Positions 27,044-35,830 of a stretch of 64,000 nt of DNA are shown here, piece after piece. Source of the stretch: Celeribacter baekdonensis (GTDB lineage Bacteria; Pseudomonadota; Alphaproteobacteria; Rhodobacterales; Rhodobacteraceae); assembly GCF_900102315.1 (NCBI RefSeq), contig NZ_FNBL01000003.1, positions 186,001-250,000 of the forward strand. Direction: 5' to 3'. Each line of letters begins with the position of its first letter. The first letter of the stretch is position 1. The translations under genes were made by a program, and so were the position numbers. The notes below the pieces were generated by a model. The model was not told the origin of the DNA. It did not search any database and saw nothing but the letters and a program-made list of their open reading frames with translations.

Positions 27044-27955
27044 TTAAAGAGGGGAAATGCCCGTATTTGGGCGTTTCATGTCGCGTTTGAGCCATGTGAC
27101 GCAGGCGGTCAGGTGCGGGTGGTGCGCGCGCTCTTCAGGTCGCAAAATCCAATAGCTCTCGGGGGACGTCACCGCTGGCCCAAACGGCTCCCAAAGCCGC
27201 CCTTGGCGAAGGTCGTCTTCGACATAAAATCGTGGCACCACGGCCAGACCAAGCCCGGCACAGGCCGCTGGAATGAGAAGGCCGCTGTGCCCCAGTCGCA
27301 CGCCCCGGATCGCGCCGTTGTGCGGGAGGCCCGAGAGACGCAGCCATGTCATCCAAAGACTCGGGCGCGTCGCATTTTGCAGCGTGGGGAGGCGCGTGAA
27401 ATCGAGATGGTCCAAAGTCGCGCCGGGGGGGATCAGCTTGGGTGCGGCGACGACGGTGAGTGTTTCGGCGCAGAGCCGATCACTTCGCACATCCGACACC
27501 GCACCAGTGCCACGCACAATGGCCAAATCGGCGGGTGAGGTGGAAAAATCACAGGTCCCCTCAGCCTCGATCACCTCCAAAATAACCTCTGGATGGGCGG
27601 CGAGAAACCCGCCGAGCCGTGGCAAAAGCCAACATGCGGCAAACCCCGGACTGGTCTGAAGGATCAAAGCCTCCTCAAGCCTTTGCCCGCGCACGGCATC
27701 CAACGCCGCCTTTTCCAGCCCGGCCATAAGCGGGCCGATTTCGCGCCAATACTGCGCCCCGATCTCGGTCAGCTCCAGCCGTGATCCAATCCGTTGAAAC
27801 AGGCGCACCCCGAGAAACTGCTCCAGCGTGCCGATCTGTCGGCTCACCCCGCTTTGGGTGAGGCCAAGGTCTTCGGCGGCGCGGGTAAAGCTGCGATGGC
27901 GCGCGGCCAGATCAAAGCACTCAAGTGCGGAGAGAGAGGGAATGAAACGGCGCAA
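27044..27955 (-). CDS. LysR-family transcriptional regulator (GcvA/AmpR-like)
   Basis: A ~303-aa regulator with the HTH at the extreme N-terminus: RRFIPSLSALECFDLAARH, SFTRAAEDLGLTQSGVSRQI. An upstream extension of 27 residues lacks family character, so I take the TTG at 27955, which has AGAAGGATC eight bases before it. The effector domain has QTSPGFAACWLLPRL, a GcvA-like feature. It is divergent from the D-amino-acid-dehydrogenase-like gene and probably controls that operon. Confidence 0.9.
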   Translation of the reverse strand: MRRFIPSLSALECFDLAARHRSFTRAAEDLGLTQSGVSRQIGTLEQFLGVRLFQRIGSRLELTEIGAQYWREIGPLMAGLEKAALDAVRGQRLEEALILQTSPGFAACWLLPRLGGFLAAHPEVILEVIEAEGTCDFSTSPADLAIVRGTGAVSDVRSDRLCAETLTVVAAPKLIPPGATLDHLDFTRLPTLQNATRPSLWMTWLRLSGLPHNGAIRGVRLGHSGLLIPAACAGLGLAVVPRFYVEDDLRQGRLWEPFGPAVTSPESYWILRPEERAHHPHLTACVTWLKRDMKRPNTGISPL

Positions 27956-28119
27956 AGGCGCGATCCTTCTGCAAAACACACATGAGTAAAAGTCATGACA
28001 GAATGCATATTTCAACCATTTTATTTTCAACGCCATGTGCGATTGTCATGAAAGATTTCAGGTCTTGCCACAGGCAGACGGACCAGATCGCAACATTTCT
28101 GATTTCAAACGGACCCGTC

Positions 28120-29412
28120 ATGACACAATCGCAGGGCAAACATATCGCCGTCATTGGCGCGGGAATTGTTGGCGTCAGCACCGCCGCAGCACTTCTTCAA
28201 GAGGGCCACCGTGTGACGGTGATTGATCCGGCCTCGCCCGGAGGCCCCCATGCGGCCAGCTACGGCAACGGCGCGTTCATCAGTCCGGCGTCGATCCTGC
28301 CGATGTCTCAGCCCGGCCTGTGGCGCAAAGTGCCGAGGATGCTGGCCGATCCGCGCGGGGCGCTGACCATCCGCTGGCGTGATCTGCCTGCGCTGATGCC
28401 GTGGCTTGTGCGGTTTCTCTGGGCCGGGGCGACGCAGGACAAGGTGTCGCGAACAGCACGCGCACTTTCTGACCTGCTCGCGGATGCGCCGCAGCGCCAT
28501 GTCGATCTTGCTGCCCGTGCCGGGCTGTCGTGTATGATCGTCCGAAACGGGTTGCTCTACGCGTTTCGCGAGCGGGCGGAGTATGAAGCGGATGCGTTTG
28601 GTTGGAGGCTGCGTCGCGACAATGGTGTGGCGATGGCAGAGATTGCGGGGGAGGCTTTGCGCCGCGCCGCCCCCGCGCTTGATCCTGCGTATCGGTTTGG
28701 CATCCTGATCAAAGACGGGGCGCATTGCACCGACCCCGGTGGCTATGTGGACGGGCTTGCCACATGGCAGATCGCTCAGGGCGTTGTGCTTCGGCGGGAC
28801 CGGGTGATCGGGTTTGACCTGTCCGAGGGGCGGTTGCGTGGGCTGCGCTGTGCCGATGGTGATGTGGCCTGTGAAATGGCGGTGATTGCCGCAGGTATGG
28901 CCTCCGCCCCGCTTGCCGCGTCCTTGGGAGACCCGGTGCCTTTGGCCGCCGAGCGCGGCTATCATGTGGAGCTTTCCAATGCTCCGATCACGCTCGACAT
29001 CCCGATCATGCCGCAGGATGGAAAAATGGCCAATGTCAGCACGCGCGGTGGCCTGCGCGCCGCAGGGCAGGTGGAAATCGCCGCGCCTGATGCGCCGCCA
29101 AATTGGACGCGGGTCGAGATCCTTTTTGAGCATCTGAAACAGAGCTATCCGGCTCTTGCTGGGGCGACATTTTCACAGGCGGCGCGCTGGCAAGGCAATC
29201 GGCCCTCGACACCAGATGGTAAGCCCGTGATCGGTCGGTCCACCCGGTCCGGTGATGTGGTTTACGCCTTTGGCCATGGCCACATCGGCCTCGCATCGGC
29301 GCCGATGACTGCGGCATTGGTTGCGGATTTGGTCGCTGGACGTCAACCCGTCCGCGACCTAACGTCTTTTGCACCGACCCGCTTTTCCTTGAGACAAAGA
29401 GAGACCCGATGA
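28120..29412 (+). CDS. FAD-dependent D-amino acid dehydrogenase-like oxidoreductase
   Basis: A 430-aa DAO-fold flavoprotein with the dinucleotide motif AVIGAGIVGVSTAAALLQEG at about residues 10-29 and a C-terminal FAD-contact segment (GHGHIGLASAPMTAALVADL). Overall layout matches the DadA small subunit, which oxidises D-amino acids to 2-oxo acids and passes electrons to the respiratory chain. The ATG at 28120 was chosen because the upstream 46 codons have no family character. Its stop overlaps the next oxidase by ATGA. The pair likely handles both stereoisomers or sequential steps of an amino acid. Confidence 0.88.
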   Translation: MTQSQGKHIAVIGAGIVGVSTAAALLQEGHRVTVIDPASPGGPHAASYGNGAFISPASILPMSQPGLWRKVPRMLADPRGALTIRWRDLPALMPWLVRFLWAGATQDKVSRTARALSDLLADAPQRHVDLAARAGLSCMIVRNGLLYAFRERAEYEADAFGWRLRRDNGVAMAEIAGEALRRAAPALDPAYRFGILIKDGAHCTDPGGYVDGLATWQIAQGVVLRRDRVIGFDLSEGRLRGLRCADGDVACEMAVIAAGMASAPLAASLGDPVPLAAERGYHVELSNAPITLDIPIMPQDGKMANVSTRGGLRAAGQVEIAAPDAPPNWTRVEILFEHLKQSYPALAGATFSQAARWQGNRPSTPDGKPVIGRSTRSGDVVYAFGHGHIGLASAPMTAALVADLVAGRQPVRDLTSFAPTRFSLRQRETR

Positions 29413-31067
29413 CATCCTCCAAACCTCTGACCGCTTTTGGCCCTGATTTCACCTTTGCCTACGATGATTGGCTGGCCCATCCGGCGGGATTGGGGACCGT
29501 GCCGCGCGACAGCCATGGTGCCCAAGTGGCGATCATTGGCGCCGGTGCGGCGGGCGTGATTGCGGCCTATGAGCTGATGAAACTGGGGCTGCGCCCGGTG
29601 ATTTATGAGGCCTCCCGCTTTGGCGGGCGGTTGCGCTCTGAGGTGTTTGATGGCACCCAGGATGTGATTGCGGAGATGGGGGGGATGCGGTTTCCGATCT
29701 CTTCTGCGAGCTTTTATCATTACCTGAATCTCATGGGGTTGCAGACAAAGCCCTTTCCAAATCCGCTCACCAAGGCGGCGGGGTCCACCGTGATCGACCT
29801 TGAGGGAGAAACACTTTTCGCGCGCGATCTCAATGATTTGCCCGATATGTATCGCGAAATTGCCACGGCTTATAACGATGCTTTGGAGCAAGGGGTTGGT
29901 TTTAGCGCGTTGCAAGCGGCCATTCGGGACAAGGACGCGGCGCGGGTCAAATCCCTCTGGGCCCCCATCGTCGAGGCCTGGGATGAGCGCACGTTTTATG
30001 ACTTTGTCACAAGCTCGCAGGCCTTTCAAAATCTGAGCTTTCGCCATCGCGAGGTCTTTGGCCAAGTGGGATTTGGCACCGGCGGTTGGGATTCGGATTT
30101 TCCCAATTCCATGCTCGAAATCCTGCGGGTCAATCTTTTGGGCTTTGACGACGATCAACGCTATGTGGTCGGCGGGGTCGAGAGTGTTTTGCGCCGCCTT
30201 TGGACCGCCACGCCGCCCTGTGCGCATTGGCCGGAAGGCACCTCTCTGGCCTCTCTGCATGGCGGGGCAACCCGGTCTCGGGTGACGCATATTTCCCGCG
30301 CAGCATCTGAAACATCGTTTACGGTGCGCGACCAATGGGACAACGAAGTCGCCTATGAGGCGGTGCTCGCAACCTGCCAGAGCCACCTTTTGACCACAGC
30401 GATTGATGTGGAGGAGGACCTGTTTGCTCAACCGCTCTGGATGGCGCTCGATCGCACGCGCTACATGCAGGCGGCGAAGACATTTGTGATGGTGGATCGA
30501 CCGTTTTGGACTGACATTGACCCGGCGACAGGGCGGCCTTTGTTGTCGATGACATTGACCGACCGGATCACGCGGGGCACCTATTTCTTTGACAACGGGC
30601 CGGACGCCCCGGGGGTGATCTGTCTGTCTTATTCATGGATGACGGATGCGCTGAAACTTCTGCCGTTGTCGGATGAAAAACGGGTTGATTTGGCCTTGAA
30701 CGCTTTGGAGAAAATCTATCCCGGCGTGGATATTGCCTCTCATATCCGGGGTGTGCCGAAATGCATCAGTTGGGAGGCGGACGAGAATTTCCTTGGGGCG
30801 TTCAAGGGCGCTTTGCCGGGGCATTATCGCTATAATCGCCGGGTCTATGGTCATTTCATGCAGGCGGATCAGCCCGCGACGCATCGCGGTATGTTCCTTG
30901 CGGGCGACAGTGTGAGCTGGACCCCGGCATGGGTCGAAGGCGCGGTTCAGACCGCTTTGAACGCGGTGTGGGGGATCATGACCCATTTTGGCGGCGCCTC
31001 AAATGCGGCCAATCCGGGGCCGGGAGACGTCTATGAGGATCAGGGTCCAGTGGCCCTGTCTCAGTAG
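29409..31067 (+). CDS. flavin amine oxidase, tryptophan 2-monooxygenase/L-amino acid oxidase-like
   Basis: A 552-aa flavoenzyme: FAD motif AIIGAGAAGVIAAYELMKLG at about 38-57, the family segment EMGGMRFPISSASFYHYL, then FPNPLT, and the C-terminal FAD-binding end FLAGDSVSWTPAWVEGAVQTAL. These match the group containing tryptophan 2-monooxygenase and lysine/arginine 2-oxidases, which give either an amide (decarboxylating) or a 2-oxo acid. A nitrilase-family amidohydrolase exists at 49.4 kb, which would suit an amide product, but this link is speculative. Translationally coupled to the upstream DadA-like gene. Confidence 0.85.
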   Translation: MTSSKPLTAFGPDFTFAYDDWLAHPAGLGTVPRDSHGAQVAIIGAGAAGVIAAYELMKLGLRPVIYEASRFGGRLRSEVFDGTQDVIAEMGGMRFPISSASFYHYLNLMGLQTKPFPNPLTKAAGSTVIDLEGETLFARDLNDLPDMYREIATAYNDALEQGVGFSALQAAIRDKDAARVKSLWAPIVEAWDERTFYDFVTSSQAFQNLSFRHREVFGQVGFGTGGWDSDFPNSMLEILRVNLLGFDDDQRYVVGGVESVLRRLWTATPPCAHWPEGTSLASLHGGATRSRVTHISRAASETSFTVRDQWDNEVAYEAVLATCQSHLLTTAIDVEEDLFAQPLWMALDRTRYMQAAKTFVMVDRPFWTDIDPATGRPLLSMTLTDRITRGTYFFDNGPDAPGVICLSYSWMTDALKLLPLSDEKRVDLALNALEKIYPGVDIASHIRGVPKCISWEADENFLGAFKGALPGHYRYNRRVYGHFMQADQPATHRGMFLAGDSVSWTPAWVEGAVQTALNAVWGIMTHFGGASNAANPGPGDVYEDQGPVALSQ

Positions 31068-31096
31068 CGAAACAGGACGTTTTTGCCAGCCGTCTT

Positions 31097-31125
31097 ACCC
31101 CTAAGCCCGTGATGGATTTAGGGGT
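31097..31125. terminator. hairpin after the amine oxidase, weak terminator candidate
   Basis: ACCCCTAA (31097-31104) pairs with TTAGGGGT (31118-31125) around a 13-base loop, 30 bases after the oxidase stop. The downstream bases are AT-rich but lack a proper U-run, so termination efficiency is doubtful. Confidence 0.35.
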
Positions 31126-31220
31126 GTTAAATGTGATTTAAGGCATTGTTTTTTATTTACAAAAAATCAGTTTGATGATTGTTTTGGTGAGCTTTTCTCC
31201 TGACCAAAAGGCCCGCTTTC

Positions 31221-31997
31221 ATGACCGAACATCACAGTGCTCCGCAGCGTAAAATTGGCATCATTGGGGCCGGTAAAATCGGCTGTGCCATCTACGAGGC
31301 CTTGGCCGACATGGCGGGGGTTGAGGTCTCCTATATGTTGGCCGGGCGGCGTCGCCCCGAAGGGGTTCCAGAGGCGCTGATCCTGACGGATATGGCGCAG
31401 GCGCTGGCCCGAGAGGTGGATTTGGTGATCGAAGCCGCCGTGCCGGAGGTGATCCATGATCACGGCGCGGCGATCTTGGCCAAAAGCGATCTGTGCGGGT
31501 TTAGCTGTACCGCGCTGTCCGTGCTTCAGACCGATGAGGCCCTGCGCGCGGCCTGTGCTACACATGGCACACGGTTTTTTGTCCCCCATGGCGCGGTTCT
31601 GGCGCTGGATGGCTTGGCCGATGGGCGCGATGTGATTGAGCGGGTGAGCATCACGACGATCAAAAGCGGGCCGAGCCTTGGTCTGACTGAGACCGCTGAG
31701 GGCGCGGTTTTTGAAGGCACCGCGCGTGAGGCCTGTCTCACGTTCCCGCGCAATGTGAACGTGCATGCCGCTGTCGCGCTGGCCGGGATTGGGTTTGACC
31801 GCACAGTCAGCCGGGTGGTGGCCGAGCCGGGTAAAAAGACGATGGAGCATCATATTCACGTTGAGGGGCAGGGGCTTGAATGGGACATCCGCGTGGCGTC
31901 ACAGTCCTTGGGCGGGGTGAGCGGGGCCTATACGCCGCGGTCTGCCGTGGGCACGGTGCGGCGTATTTTGGATGGGACGGGCGTGACCATCGCGTAA
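31221..31997 (+). CDS. aspartate dehydrogenase-like protein
   Basis: A 258-aa NAD(P) enzyme of the NadX/L-aspartate dehydrogenase family (two-domain DUF108 type). The Rossmann motif is GIIGAGKIGCAIYEAL at about 12-27, and the catalytic segment FPRNVNVHAAVALAGIGFD carries the expected His. Family members convert L-aspartate to iminoaspartate or run reductive amination. Beside two amino-acid oxidases it may interconvert an amino and imino acid. It is separated from them by ~150 bases and is convergent with the TSUP gene. No quinolinate-synthesis genes are nearby, arguing against a purely NAD-biosynthetic role. Confidence 0.85.
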   Translation: MTEHHSAPQRKIGIIGAGKIGCAIYEALADMAGVEVSYMLAGRRRPEGVPEALILTDMAQALAREVDLVIEAAVPEVIHDHGAAILAKSDLCGFSCTALSVLQTDEALRAACATHGTRFFVPHGAVLALDGLADGRDVIERVSITTIKSGPSLGLTETAEGAVFEGTAREACLTFPRNVNVHAAVALAGIGFDRTVSRVVAEPGKKTMEHHIHVEGQGLEWDIRVASQSLGGVSGAYTPRSAVGTVRRILDGTGVTIA

Positions 31998-32018
31998 CGC
32001 GCGCCGCGCGCCAAGGGG

Positions 32019-32843
32019 TCACATCGAAAAGGCTTTTATCAACATCCGCGCCGCAGTGATCAACAGGAACACGGCGAAAATCCGTTTGAGCTTTTTCGCC
32101 GGAAGCCGATGTGCCAAAGCCACGCCCATCGGAGCGGAGATCAACGTCATCGAGATGGTGGCGGCAAAGGCCGGAAGATTGATGAGGCCCAGCGAGAAGG
32201 GCGGCTTGCCCGCAAGCGCCCAACCGTGCAGCGCGAAACTCACCGAAGACGGCAGCGCGATCAAGAGGCCAAAGCCCGCCGCGGTGCCGACTGCGCGGTG
32301 CATCGTAAGGCCCGATAGCGTCAGAACCGGCACCCCAAAAGAGCCGCCACCAATCCCCATGAGTACCGACAAAAAACCAATGCCGGAACTCAATGCCGAG
32401 CGAAACGGTTCGCGCGGCAGGCGTTCGGTTGCGATCTCTTTGAGGCCGCCAAAGGCCATTTGGGCCGAAACGATCATGCCCAAGACACCGAAAATGCCCA
32501 ACAGGATTTGCGAGGATAGCCGGGTGGCGACGAAAGCGCCAATCACCGCACCGATCACGATGCCGGGGGCCCAAGTTTTCAGGATGTCCATATCAACGGT
32601 GCCGCGTTTGCGATGCGATTGAACCGAGCGCAGGGAGGTGACGACAATGGTGGCCAAAGAGGTGGCAACGCAGACTTGCATCAGATGCGCGCTCTCATAC
32701 CCCATTGAGGAAAAAAGAAAATAAAAGGCGGGGACAAGGACGATGCCGCCACCGAGGCCCAAAAGCCCGGCGATAATGCCCGCGATGAAACCGGTGGCGA
32801 TGAGCACGGCGGCCAATTCGAGATAGAGCGTGATGTCGGTCAT
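32019..32843 (-). CDS. TSUP/TauE-SafE family membrane transporter
   Basis: A 274-aa integral membrane protein with about eight helices. The paired family motifs are visible: GIIAGLLGLGGGIVLVPAF near residue 24 and MGIGGGSFGVPVLTLSGL in the second half. The family exports sulfite, sulfoacetate or other small anions. It ends 21 bases from the convergent aspartate-dehydrogenase-like gene and follows an SDR gene at an 8-base gap. A second TSUP gene lies at 44.9 kb in the diiron-oxidase operon. Both operons have a GTATAC palindrome upstream. Confidence 0.9.
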   Translation of the reverse strand: MTDITLYLELAAVLIATGFIAGIIAGLLGLGGGIVLVPAFYFLFSSMGYESAHLMQVCVATSLATIVVTSLRSVQSHRKRGTVDMDILKTWAPGIVIGAVIGAFVATRLSSQILLGIFGVLGMIVSAQMAFGGLKEIATERLPREPFRSALSSGIGFLSVLMGIGGGSFGVPVLTLSGLTMHRAVGTAAGFGLLIALPSSVSFALHGWALAGKPPFSLGLINLPAFAATISMTLISAPMGVALAHRLPAKKLKRIFAVFLLITAARMLIKAFSM

Positions 32844-32851
32844 GGTCTGGA

Positions 32852-33604
32852 TCAGCCTAGGGTTAAGCCGCCATCGACATGCACGGTCGCGCCGGTGATC
32901 TGGCGGGCCTCTGGGGACAGCAAGAAAGCGACGGTAGCAGCGATGTCGGCGGGTTCGGTGAGCCGTCCGGTGGGGGTGGCGGACATGGCGGCGGAAAGCG
33001 TGTCTGTTGACACCGCGAGATGCCCGCCGCCTTGTTTGCGGGTGAAGCCCGGCACCACCGCATTCACCGTTGTGCCCGTGGGGGCAAGTTGCAGCGCAAG
33101 GGCGGCCACCAAGGCTTCGATGGCGGCCTTGGCGGCGGAGGTGGTGGGGAAACTTGTGCCGGCTTTGCCGTGAACATGGGCGACGAAAGAGCTGATGGCG
33201 ATCACGCGACCGCAGGGCGAGCGTTCAAGATCGCTTAGAGCCTCTGACACCAAAAGCGCAAATGCACCGGGCATCATCGCAAAGTCGCGCATCAAATCAT
33301 CATGGGTGAAGCTGCCAAACGGGGCTTTTGAGGCCTTGCCCGCGTTGCTCACAATCTGGTCAATCTGTCCGAACGCGGATTTGGCGGCGGTGATCAGGCG
33401 GGTGCATGTGGCGGGATCGGCGAGATCGCCGAGTTCCAAAACGACGTCCGAGCCTGCCGCGCGGCAATCTTGGGCGACCGTCTCAAGGGCGTCGGCGTTT
33501 TTGCCCGTGTGCAGCAGGAGGGCGGTGTCAGGACCGGCAGAGCGCCGGGCGATGGCTGCGCCGATGCCACTCGCCGCGCCGGTGATAAGAAGGGTGCGTT
33601 TCAT
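32852..33604 (-). CDS. short-chain dehydrogenase/reductase
   Basis: A ~250-aa classical SDR: TGAASGIGAAIA near residue 7, SNAG motif, catalytic Ser (ISSF) and a modified active-site segment TSFPTTSAAKAAIE, where the expected Tyr of YxxxK is Thr/Ser. This may reduce or change activity. The C-terminus GATVHVDGGLTLG is normal. The ATG at 33604 starts the fold. Longer starts up to 33811 add an unlikely N-terminus. It precedes the TSUP gene by eight bases, so the two are one operon. A GTATAC palindrome lies ~185 bases upstream. Confidence 0.8.
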   Translation of the reverse strand: MKRTLLITGAASGIGAAIARRSAGPDTALLLHTGKNADALETVAQDCRAAGSDVVLELGDLADPATCTRLITAAKSAFGQIDQIVSNAGKASKAPFGSFTHDDLMRDFAMMPGAFALLVSEALSDLERSPCGRVIAISSFVAHVHGKAGTSFPTTSAAKAAIEALVAALALQLAPTGTTVNAVVPGFTRKQGGGHLAVSTDTLSAAMSATPTGRLTEPADIAATVAFLLSPEARQITGATVHVDGGLTLG

Positions 33605-33788
33605 TGGGTCAATCATGTCTTCCATTGCGCGTGACCGCCGCAATCTTTCGGTCAGCCACCTTGAAAGCGCCGCGCCGAACGCGTCGGGCGGGGCAGTCAT
33701 GTGGGATCTGTCAGTCGCAGTGCGGCGCTTTTGGCGGCGTATTTTGGAGCTTGAGGGGTGGGAATGCCTAAACTCAACTTTTTGTATA

Positions 33789-33798
33789 TGGTATACTA
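33789..33798. promoter_or_regulatory. GTATAC-centred palindrome, candidate GntR operator
   Basis: TGGTATACTA within TTGTATATGGTATACTAAA, upstream of the SDR-TSUP operon. It matches the sites at 41551, 46417, 46574, 46667 and 50988 and would be bound by the FCD-type GntR encoded at 45.7 kb if these form one regulon. Confidence 0.5.
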
Positions 33799-34137
33799 AA
33801 TTGGCTGACAAGTGATTTCGAGACTTTTCAGGCTGCGGGCCTGTTTGATCGAAATATGCACGCTGCCAAACGCTACGTCATGCGGCATGCCTTTATTTTT
33901 AACGCACTGAGCACCTCAATGTGCCTGAAACTGTGCGGGACGTCGTTTGGTGAAACACTGCATTCCGATTCTGCCGCGCTGCAATATTGGATACAGATTT
34001 TGGGATTTTCTACGATCACGCCCTACGTTTCGTATTCTGTTTCGCGTGTTTGATGCCTGAGGCGTGGTGATTTTGCACAATATTTGTGCGAAAGTTGAAA
34101 GCTACCGTCCCCTGACCTTTTTGTTGTCACGAAGTCG

Positions 34138-34167
34138 TTGACAGTTTTTTCGACTGCTTCCTAGGCT
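34138..34167 (+). promoter_or_regulatory. sigma-70-type promoter candidate for the peptide importer
   Basis: A perfect -35 TTGACA (34138-34143) is followed after 18 bases by TAGGCT (34162-34167), a weak -10. It lies 80 bases upstream of the binding-protein gene. Confidence 0.45.
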
Positions 34168-34246
34168 GGATCAGGGAATGTCGGGACTCGTCAAAAAAAC
34201 ACCTGAGCCAATCAGGCCATGACCTCCTTAGCCAACGGGAAAAAAG

Positions 34247-35746
34247 ATGAACGCACTTACACGCACCGCTTTCCGGGCCACGCTTTCGCGTGCGCTCTTA
34301 TCCTCGCTCTTTCTAAGCGCCGCCGTCCCGCTTTATGCCGCCGGACTGACCATCGCCATCGGGTCTGAGCCGACCACCCTCGATCCGCAACAACGCGACG
34401 ACGGGGCAGAGCGCGCCATCACCGACAATATTTTTGAAACCCTGCTGGAGCGTACCCCTGACGGCGCGCTCATCCCTGGCCTTGCCGCAGAGATGCCGAC
34501 ACAGGTTGATGCGCTGACCTGGGAATTCAAATTGAAGCCCGATGTCAGTTTTACCAACGGCGAGCCGTTCAATGCCGACGCGGTTGTCACCTCTGTTCTT
34601 CGGATCATCCACCCGGATTATAATTCGGAACAAATGGCCTATCTGGGCACGATTGAAAGCGCCACAAAAGTGGACGATCTGACGGTGCATATCATCACCA
34701 AATCTCCCGATCCGGTGCTGCCGGCGCGGATGTATTGGATGAAAATGGTTCCGGCAAGCTATTCCGCAGATCCCGAATTTGGCATGAAACCGGTCGGTAC
34801 AGGTCCTTATGAGATCTCGGATTGGGAGCGCGGCGAAAGCATCACGCTTGTGCGCAATGACGCCTATTGGGGCGATACGCCGGAGATTGACGATGTCACC
34901 TATCGCTTTGTCAGCGAGCCGGGCACGCGCCTGTCGGGATTGATGGCGGGGGAGTTGGACGTGATCCGCAACCTCTACCCGGAATTTGCCGCAGCCGTGC
35001 CAAAAGCGATCACCGCGCAGGGGCTTGAGACCTCTACGCTTGTGCTGTCCACCGCCAATCCGGTGATGCAAGACCCGAACGTGCGCAAGGCAATGAACCT
35101 CGCCATCGACCGCGCGGCCCTGGCCGAGGCGCTGTTTGTCGGCAATGCACAGCCGGTCAAAGGCCAGCTTGTGAACCCGAAAAGCTTTGGCTTCAACACC
35201 AGCCTGCCCGCCTACACCTATGATCCGGAGCAAGCCAAGGCGTTGATCGAAGAGGCGGGAGCCACGGGCAAAAAGATCACCCTCGTGGGGGAATCTGGTC
35301 GGTGGTTGAAAGACCGCGAATTGATCGAGGCTGTGGGGGCTTATTGGTCAGAAATCGGTCTGGATGTGGACATTCGCATTGAGGAATTCGGCGAATATCT
35401 CAATCAGCTCTTTGACAAGAACAGCCGTCCTGACGCGATTTTTGTGACCAATTCCGACGAGTTGCTTGATGCGGACCGTCCGCTGACGGCGGCTTTGGAG
35501 TTTGGCGCAAGCTATGCCTCCAACGTCGACGAAGAGATGGCCGCCGCCATTCAGGCCGCCCGTTCCGAGACCGATGTCGAGGCCCGCACAGCGCTGTATG
35601 CCGAGATCACCCAGAAAGCCTATGATCTTGATTACTTGGCACCGCTGCTCAATCAAGAAGACGTTTATGGTCTCAGTGAACGGTTGAATTGGACCCCACG
35701 CATCGACGCCAAACTTTTGGTCAAAGAGATGTCCGTGACCGAGTGA
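34247..35746 (+). CDS. ABC transporter substrate-binding protein, peptide/nickel (SBP_bac_5) family
   Basis: A 499-aa exported binding protein with a Sec leader ending near ALA-like PLYAAG (residue ~29). Mature start LTIAIGSEPTTLDPQQRDDGAER and the later GTGPYEISDWERGESITLVRN are classic DppA/OppA family segments. It delivers di/oligopeptides or related molecules to the permease encoded downstream. A gamma-glutamyltransferase sits at the end of this operon in convergent orientation, so gamma-glutamyl peptides or glutathione are plausible ligands, by inference only. Confidence 0.93.
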   Translation: MNALTRTAFRATLSRALLSSLFLSAAVPLYAAGLTIAIGSEPTTLDPQQRDDGAERAITDNIFETLLERTPDGALIPGLAAEMPTQVDALTWEFKLKPDVSFTNGEPFNADAVVTSVLRIIHPDYNSEQMAYLGTIESATKVDDLTVHIITKSPDPVLPARMYWMKMVPASYSADPEFGMKPVGTGPYEISDWERGESITLVRNDAYWGDTPEIDDVTYRFVSEPGTRLSGLMAGELDVIRNLYPEFAAAVPKAITAQGLETSTLVLSTANPVMQDPNVRKAMNLAIDRAALAEALFVGNAQPVKGQLVNPKSFGFNTSLPAYTYDPEQAKALIEEAGATGKKITLVGESGRWLKDRELIEAVGAYWSEIGLDVDIRIEEFGEYLNQLFDKNSRPDAIFVTNSDELLDADRPLTAALEFGASYASNVDEEMAAAIQAARSETDVEARTALYAEITQKAYDLDYLAPLLNQEDVYGLSERLNWTPRIDAKLLVKEMSVTE

Positions 35747-35830
35747 TCGGTCGGCATTTTCCAACCTCACAGGCAGAGCGGACCATAGGTTGGCTCTGCC
35801 CCTCGCAATTTTCAGGAATGGAGCGGACTC

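Larger units (their letters stand above)
33605..34246. other. long intergenic region with operator and promoter candidates
   Basis: About 640 bases between the divergent SDR and peptide-importer operons. It holds a GTATAC palindrome (33789-33798) and a TTGACA promoter candidate (34138-34167). A 65-codon frame at 33856-34053 has no ribosome site and no recognisable character, so I do not call it a gene. Confidence 0.5.

Noticed and set aside
33856-34053. 65-codon frame in the long gap before the peptide importer
   Set aside because: No ribosome site, no recognisable motif and unremarkable hydrophobic pattern.
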